DNA of 64,000 nt. Origin: Saccharibacillus soli (GTDB taxonomy: Bacteria > Bacillota > Bacilli > Paenibacillales > Paenibacillaceae). The stretch is taken from contig NIOB01000003.1 in assembly GCA_002189105.1 (NCBI GenBank), forward strand, positions 496,001 through 560,000, read 5' to 3'. Under the pieces are notes generated by a model that did not search any database, was not told the DNA's origin, and saw only the letters and a list, made by a program, of their open reading frames with translations. The translations under genes were made by a program, and so were the position numbers. Of this stretch, positions 59,038 to 64,000 are shown piece after piece; position 1 is the first letter of the stretch; each line of letters starts with the position of its first letter.

Positions 59038-61383
59038 ATGCCCGATTTTAAGAGAAAATCACCGGATGAGATTCTGGCGTCGATCAACGCACTCTATACC
59101 GGTCGGCTCAAGATTATCATCGGGGCCATCTCCGGCTCCGGCAAGACGTATCATATGTTAAGAGACGGTCAGACGCTCAAAAATCAGGGGGTTGACGTTG
59201 CCATCTGCGCAGTCTCCACCATGCAGCGCCCCGAGACGATGGAACAGCTTGAAGGGCTGGAACGAATTCCAAGCATCCATTGGCGGCATCCCGATGGCAG
59301 CGAACGCAAAGACCTGGATCTCCATGCGATTCTCAAACGTAATCCCGAGGTGCTGCTCACGGACGGCCTTGCCCACCGCAATCGACCTGGCGCCCCCAAT
59401 AAGACGCGGCTGGATGACATTCGCTTTTTGCTGGAAAAAGGCATCAGTGTTATCGCCACCGTCAATGTGTATGAGCTTCAGGGGGTAACGGAGATGGCAC
59501 GCAAGCTGATTGGCATCGACGTCCAAGAAACCGTCCCTTCCGACACGCTGGAGCTTGCCGACGAAGTACGCCTGATCGACGTTACGCCGGAGACGCTGCT
59601 GGCGCGTATTCAGGATGGTCTGCTCAAAAAAGTGCCGGACAAAAGCCTGTTCAATCGCGGTAACATCGGCGTGCTGCGCGAATTGACGCTGCGGCTGGTG
59701 GCCGAAGGCGTCAATGGGACCCTGCTCAAATACCGCGACGAACAAGGCTATATCGGCGCTTCCGGCACTGCCGAACATATTCTGGTATCCGCGCAGTATC
59801 ATTGGAACGGCTCCATTCATATCCGCCGGGGTCAGCAGATCGCGCAGCGGCTGGGCGGCGAATTGTCCGTAGTCACATTCGTCAATCCCAGTGAGAAGCT
59901 GGGACGTGAGCGCGAGGAATTCCGGCGCTCGATCCGCAAGTTATGCGAGAAGATCGGCGCCAGGCTGCATGAGATCAAGATCCGTTCCCGCCGCGACATT
60001 CCGGCGACCCTGGTACGGCTGGCGCTGGAACAGAATATCTCGCGCATCGTGATCGGCCATTCCAACCAGACCAGAGCGCAGGAGTGGCTGCGCGGTTCCA
60101 TCGTAGCCGAAGTCGTCAAACGGATGCGGAACGTGGATGTATTTGTGGTGGCAGACAGTACAGCAGGCGGCGGCGAGCGCATCCTGCCGACCAAACGCAA
60201 AGAGCCGCTGCAAGATCCCGCCGGCCCTTACCGGAGACTCAGCGAGGAGCAGGCCGGTCGCAAGATCGAGGAGATTAAGCGTGGACGTTTTAAGGTCTAC
60301 ATTGGAGCCGCTCCGGGCGTGGGCAAGACCTACACCATGCTGCGAGAAGGCAATATTTTGCTCAAAAAAGGCATTGAGGTGGTCATCGGACTGCTGGAAA
60401 CGCACGACAGACAGGAGACGCAGGGGCAGGTGGGATGTCTGGAACTGGTGCCCCGCGCCATCGTTCCCTACAAGGGCGCCCAGCTCGAAGAAATGGACAC
60501 CGATGCCATCATTGCCCGCAATCCGGAAGTGGTGCTGGTCGATGAACTGGCGCATACCAATGTTCCCGGCAGTCTCCACAAGAAGCGGTATGAAGATGTC
60601 ATCCGCCTTCTGAACGCCGGAATCTCCGTGATCTCCACCATGAACGTACAGCATCTGGAGAGCCTGAACGATAACGTAGAACAGCTCACAGGCGTCCGCG
60701 TACGGGAGACCGTGCCCGATTCCATCCTGCGCCTCGCTGACGAAGTGGAACTGATCGACGTTACGCCCAAAGCCCTTCAGGAACGGATGCGGGAAGGCCG
60801 AATCTATGCACGGGAAAAGGTGGATCAGGCGCTGGGCAACTTCTTCAAAACAGGCAATCTGATCGCCCTGCGGGAGCTGGCGCTGCGGGAGATCGCCGAT
60901 GACGTGGACGAACGTCTGGAATCCTGGGAACGCAAGACGTCGCTGCGCGGGCCGTGGCGGCGTGAAGAAGTGATCTTCGTAGCCGTCACCCTCAGTCCAA
61001 ATGCGGAGCGGCTCATTCGGCGCGGCTTCCGTATCGCCTATCGGCTCAAAGCCCCTTGGTACGTCTGCTATATTCCGGATGGCAGCTGCCCAATCGACCA
61101 GACCGAGGAGCGAATCGAACAGCTCCGACGCCTGACGCGCAGACTCGGCGGTTCCTTCGATCTGGGAGAGCGCGTGCCTGCACGCCGCCTGCACGAAGAA
61201 CTGCTGACTCGTGCCAATGCCCGTCACTGCACGCAGCTGATTCTCGGTCAGACCCGACGATCCGCCATGTATCGACTGCTGTTTGGGTCGATGACCCGCA
61301 GGCTACTGCGAACTGCCCGCCATATGGATCTGCTGATGGTCGCTCGCTTCGATCATGCCGCCCAGGTGAAGCAGGGCGATTGA
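59038..61383 (+). CDS. tandem KdpD-sensor/USP protein without kinase domain
   Basis: Soluble protein of 781 residues built from two copies of the KdpD N-terminal module (ATP-binding domain plus USP-like domain). Copy 1 (about 1-385) has GAISGSGKT near 30 and a divergent Walker B part, TDGLAHRNRPG. Copy 2 (about 400-775) is canonical, with GAAPGVGKT near 423, VDELAHTNVPGSLHKKRYED and STMNVQHLESLND. No membrane helices, HisKA or HATPase follow. It ends the kdp operon, 53 bp after kdpC. Stand-alone KdpD N-domains are known in some bacteria, but I do not know of this duplication. It may act in trans on KdpD, whose own N-domain is altered. Confidence 0.9.
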   Translation: MPDFKRKSPDEILASINALYTGRLKIIIGAISGSGKTYHMLRDGQTLKNQGVDVAICAVSTMQRPETMEQLEGLERIPSIHWRHPDGSERKDLDLHAILKRNPEVLLTDGLAHRNRPGAPNKTRLDDIRFLLEKGISVIATVNVYELQGVTEMARKLIGIDVQETVPSDTLELADEVRLIDVTPETLLARIQDGLLKKVPDKSLFNRGNIGVLRELTLRLVAEGVNGTLLKYRDEQGYIGASGTAEHILVSAQYHWNGSIHIRRGQQIAQRLGGELSVVTFVNPSEKLGREREEFRRSIRKLCEKIGARLHEIKIRSRRDIPATLVRLALEQNISRIVIGHSNQTRAQEWLRGSIVAEVVKRMRNVDVFVVADSTAGGGERILPTKRKEPLQDPAGPYRRLSEEQAGRKIEEIKRGRFKVYIGAAPGVGKTYTMLREGNILLKKGIEVVIGLLETHDRQETQGQVGCLELVPRAIVPYKGAQLEEMDTDAIIARNPEVVLVDELAHTNVPGSLHKKRYEDVIRLLNAGISVISTMNVQHLESLNDNVEQLTGVRVRETVPDSILRLADEVELIDVTPKALQERMREGRIYAREKVDQALGNFFKTGNLIALRELALREIADDVDERLESWERKTSLRGPWRREEVIFVAVTLSPNAERLIRRGFRIAYRLKAPWYVCYIPDGSCPIDQTEERIEQLRRLTRRLGGSFDLGERVPARRLHEELLTRANARHCTQLILGQTRRSAMYRLLFGSMTRRLLRTARHMDLLMVARFDHAAQVKQGD

Positions 61384-61459
61384 AGCTGCGATGGAGGATC
61401 TGAGATCAGAAGCGGTATCGCCCAACTTCTTGGCAGCGGTGCATCGACACGACACATCC

Positions 61460-61503
61460 AAGCCCCCACGCTGAAAAATGTTTGGAGCAGAGGGGCTTTT
61501 TCT
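61460..61503 (+). terminator. terminator of the kdp operon
   Basis: AAGCCCC (61460-61466) / GGGGCTT (61492-61498) with a long loop, followed by TTTTCT. Confidence 0.65.
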
Positions 61504-61584
61504 CTTCAAAGGAAAGAGCCTTCTGCCGATTTATGTAGAGGGAATACAGCAGATTAAGCTGAATCAAGGAGGAGAATAAGCAGG

Positions 61585-62298
61585 ATGAGCGACAGAAAGT
61601 TATCCGGAATTGAACTGTTTGCGTTTGATCGAGTAGGTGAACCGCGGGAGAACGAGCCGCGCAGGGAGATTCACCGGTATGGACTGTTGAAGCTGTCCTG
61701 TGGGTCCGCCGCTGGTTACGGCGTCTGCTTGATCTCCACCGGATTTGCGCCGGTGGATCTGGTGCGCTGGGGCACCTGCTTGAGCCGACTGCGCGGCCTG
61801 ACGCCGGAAGAAGCGTCGGCAGCCATAGCCGCCGATCGCTGGGGCGCAGCCGCGCAGCATGGCGAGCAGTACGCGCTGCTGCGCCGCGCGCTAAACGACC
61901 TGCGGCTGGCGCTGGAGACGCGCCGCGCCGGAGCGCGTCTGCTGCTCGGCCTGGGCGCGGCCGGCCTGCTGGGCGGCCTTGCCGCCCGCAGCTCGGCGCA
62001 TGGCGCCGAGCGTGACGCCGCGGCTGCCGCAGGCCGCGGCGCAGGCGGCGGCTTCGCGCCGCACCCCGCCGCCGTGCGGTACGCACCGGACGCGGTGCTT
62101 CGCGCCGTGCGCGGCGCGGCGGCGGTCGCGGTCGCCGACCGCGAAGAAGCGCCGGCGCTCACAGCCGGCGCGGGCTTCCCGTCCGGCGATGTACAGCCGG
62201 ACGACATGCTGCGGCGGCTGCGCATCGCCGCCGCGATCGAACGCCCTTCGTCGTCGGCGCTTATGGATCGCGCCGACTCGTACTGCTCCTGGTTCTAA
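61585..62298 (+). CDS. hypothetical protein, very GC-rich
   Basis: Frame of 237 residues with a good ribosome site (AAGGAGGAG). The first 80 residues look like a normal soluble protein (KLSGIELFAFDRVGEPREN, LLKLSCGSAAGYGVCLISTG, LVRWGTCLSRLRGL). The part from about 95 on is dominated by Ala, Arg and Gly, with GC at nearly every third position, and ends DRADSYCSWF. No family is recognised and no export signal is seen. It is flanked by terminators on both sides, so it is transcribed alone. Confidence 0.65.
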   Translation: MSDRKLSGIELFAFDRVGEPRENEPRREIHRYGLLKLSCGSAAGYGVCLISTGFAPVDLVRWGTCLSRLRGLTPEEASAAIAADRWGAAAQHGEQYALLRRALNDLRLALETRRAGARLLLGLGAAGLLGGLAARSSAHGAERDAAAAAGRGAGGGFAPHPAAVRYAPDAVLRAVRGAAAVAVADREEAPALTAGAGFPSGDVQPDDMLRRLRIAAAIERPSSSALMDRADSYCSWF

Positions 62299-62340
62299 GC
62301 GCGGGCTTCTTCTCTCGCCCGCTTTCTTCATATAGAAGCA

Positions 62341-62375
62341 AAAAAAGCGCCCGGGCGATAAGCCCGGGCGTTTTT
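62341..62375. terminator. terminator after the GC-rich gene
   Basis: CGCCCGGGC (62348-62356) / GCCCGGGCG (62362-62370) with a 5-nt loop, A6 before and T5 after, so it can serve both strands. Confidence 0.9.
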
Positions 62376-62387
62376 GACCGATCCGGC

Positions 62388-62426
62388 GAAGCAAGCCCCT
62401 TTGCAGAGGGGGTGGGAGCTTGCTTC
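62388..62426. other. second hairpin in the intergenic region
   Basis: Perfect 9-bp arms GAAGCAAGC (62388-62396) / GCTTGCTTC (62418-62426) with a G/C-rich loop and no T-run. Function unknown. The remaining bases to 62590 show no gene. Confidence 0.4.
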
Positions 62427-62590
62427 AGGAAATGGAGGTTGCATTGGAACATTCAGACCAGAAGTTCAGATCCAAACGTTAGATTGAGAGCTGGGAAGAC
62501 GGATCGGTTCCCGGCAGACATGAGTTTGCGGCAGCGGGGACTGCATAGGGACAATGACTATCGAGAAACCCGATCCTGTTTATTAGATCA

Positions 62591-63883
62591 TTACTTCAAT
62601 TCGTAGTGCGACACCGTTTGATTGCCGCTGTCGTCCGCAGCATACACATACAGTTCGCCTTTGCCTTCATACAGGAACAAATAAGTCGCTTTGGCTTCCG
62701 AGACTTTCTTCATATCCAACTCGTATTTGACAGTCAGGTCTTTCGGGTCCAATGTCATGAACACGCCGTCTTTTTTGCTCGTCACGACAATCTCGTCCGT
62801 CGCTTTCGCTTTGTTCATCCACAGATCACTGCTATCGAACGTTTTGCTTGTTTTAAGCTTGTTGTCTTTGCCATAGAGTTCGATTTTGCTGCCTCTTTGC
62901 ACCACATAGCCATCTGCGGTTGGCATAGCGCCTTCGTCTTTGTTCAGTTGGCGCTCCCACTTCTTCTGACCATTGGCATCAAACATCACCAGCGTTTTGC
63001 TTTGCTTAATGATGCTCAGATCAACCTCTTGCTGACCTTCCTTGAAAGGTACGGCGCTCATATCTTCTGTGCGAAGCTGTACCAGTGTGTCGCCTCCGCC
63101 AAGCGAATAGACCGCCGGGCCATGGTTGGAGACGCGAACATCGAAATCAACAGAAGTCCATTTCGGCAAGGTATACTGCAGGATCGGCTTCTTCATATCG
63201 TCCACACTCTTGAACAATTGAATCTTGCTTTCATTCGCACCTGTCAGCACTTGTCCGTTAGGCAGAAGCTCGAACCTCACTCCCAGATTGTTCGTATTTT
63301 TCACCTGCTTGGTGGATTTCAAGGTACCGTCCTTGCTGAACGTGCAGAGCGTCCAAGTCCCTTCGCTATCTTTGGCGTTTTTCGGGACATTCAGCGAGCT
63401 GAACGCAACGATGTCTCCATTATCAAGAATCGAAAGGTATCCAATCGCCTGGTCATTGACTTCTTTTGACCATTTCAGCTTTCCATTCGCGTCTACCGAT
63501 TGCAGCTTGAATTTTTTATCTGTGCCTTTTTTGCTCAGGTAGTAAGAGTTGCCTTCCTTATCCTGCAAGGGAATACTTCCGACTCCAGTAATGTCCGTGC
63601 TGCCGCCTCTGAAATCGTAAGTCCAGTTGTTTTTGTCTCCGTCTTCCTGCCCAAACGCCTTCAAGACATTTGTCTTGTTCTCTTCCATTGACGAAACGTA
63701 CAGCTTGTCGCCCGCAAAAGTTCCCAAATTGAAGGTGTAGCCGAGATTGGATTTGCTTGGTACTTTGTACGACCAATCCAATTTGCTGTCCGACTGCGCG
63801 GCATAAGCGCCTCCGGCACCCATGCTTGTCAAACCTACCACTACAGCCATGCCAAGAACTACCGGTTTGAATCGAAATTTCAT
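62591..63883 (-). CDS. secreted PQQ-like beta-propeller protein
   Basis: Exported protein of 430 residues; start at 63883 after CAGGAGGT. The signal peptide ends GAGGAYAA near residue 30. The mature part has repeated strand-turn units typical of PQQ/WD-like propellers: VDANGKLKWSKEVND, SKDGTLKSTKQVKN, FDANGQKKWERQLNK and YVYAADDSGNQT. Each resembles a G-x-x-x-W blade end. It may bind a surface partner or act as a scaffold. No catalytic residues are recognised. Single gene. Confidence 0.83.
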   Translation of the reverse strand: MKFRFKPVVLGMAVVVGLTSMGAGGAYAAQSDSKLDWSYKVPSKSNLGYTFNLGTFAGDKLYVSSMEENKTNVLKAFGQEDGDKNNWTYDFRGGSTDITGVGSIPLQDKEGNSYYLSKKGTDKKFKLQSVDANGKLKWSKEVNDQAIGYLSILDNGDIVAFSSLNVPKNAKDSEGTWTLCTFSKDGTLKSTKQVKNTNNLGVRFELLPNGQVLTGANESKIQLFKSVDDMKKPILQYTLPKWTSVDFDVRVSNHGPAVYSLGGGDTLVQLRTEDMSAVPFKEGQQEVDLSIIKQSKTLVMFDANGQKKWERQLNKDEGAMPTADGYVVQRGSKIELYGKDNKLKTSKTFDSSDLWMNKAKATDEIVVTSKKDGVFMTLDPKDLTVKYELDMKKVSEAKATYLFLYEGKGELYVYAADDSGNQTVSHYELK

Positions 63884-64000
63884 TTTGTTTACCTCCTGAG
63901 ATTGTGGGTGATGCACGGGCGGCTGTCTGAAGCAAGCGCCGCATTCATTCCGCACATTCTGTGAAAGGGACGCATAAACGCCCAAGTAGGATTGCAAAAA

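Noticed and set aside
1-64000. tRNA, rRNA or CRISPR array
   Set aside because: No cloverleaf with a CCA-type end, rRNA core sequence or regularly spaced repeat array was noticed on reading; an exhaustive scan was not possible.

Overview
The window looks like chromosomal DNA of a moderately GC-rich Gram-positive of the Paenibacillaceae (Paenibacillus or Saccharibacillus type). The evidence is strong AGGAGG-type ribosome sites, frequent GTG/TTG starts, sigma-A promoters, dense intrinsic terminators, and Firmicute gene families (short-form pyruvate kinase, SH3b-amidase, Kdp system, NirBD with an ANTAR regulator, Alr/Ddl). No rRNA, tRNA, CRISPR array or recognisable insertion sequence was seen.

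Layout. 1-8.6 kb: a partial gene, pyruvate kinase, a cell-wall amidase, a soluble hybrid histidine kinase, a DEAD-box RNA helicase with a repeat-rich tail, and a DinB protein. 8.7-16.7 kb: a binding lipoprotein, then the nitrite-assimilation operon nirB-nirD-nirC-like-cobA, read leftward. It diverges from a two-gene operon for an ANTAR antiterminator and a TrpD2-like protein. The nir leader carries a textbook ANTAR target: two hairpins with A1/G4 hexaloops, the second overlapping the 5' arm of a terminator. 16.9-21.1 kb: four overlapping genes (D-Ala ligase, alanine/serine racemase, soluble VanXY-like dipeptidase, VanT-type membrane domain) that resemble a D-Ser glycopeptide-resistance module with VanT split into two proteins. 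21.3-32.2 kb: a run of small regulators and enzymes (SMI1, AbrB-like membrane protein, SRPBCC, two AraC, two SDR, TerD-TerA fusion, methionine aminopeptidase, GNAT, cupin, LysR).

32.3-34 kb: a short AT-rich segment with a secreted protein and a lipoprotein, bounded by an exact 50-bp direct repeat of the 3' end of the neighbouring MMPL gene. This is the footprint of an insertion that rebuilt the gene end. 34-39.5 kb: tetR-MMPL operon and an autoregulated gntR-brnQ operon. 39.9-49.9 kb: SWIM/SNF2 pair, GNAT, two secreted proteins, an EEP-family phosphodiesterase and an Lrp regulator.

50-61.4 kb: a large potassium-uptake locus. kdpDE reads left. Reading right are an RCK-like orphan, a tiny membrane peptide, kdpF, kdpA, kdpB, kdpC and a kinase-less protein made of two tandem KdpD sensor/USP modules. 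The 450-bp divergent region holds phased A-tracts, repeated T5AC motifs and a long leader hairpin. 61.5-64 kb: a very GC-rich hypothetical gene and a secreted propeller-like protein.

The most noteworthy systems are the split-VanT cell-wall operon, the nir ANTAR attenuator with its shared divergent promoter box, the MMPL 3'-end island, and the expanded Kdp sensory locus.
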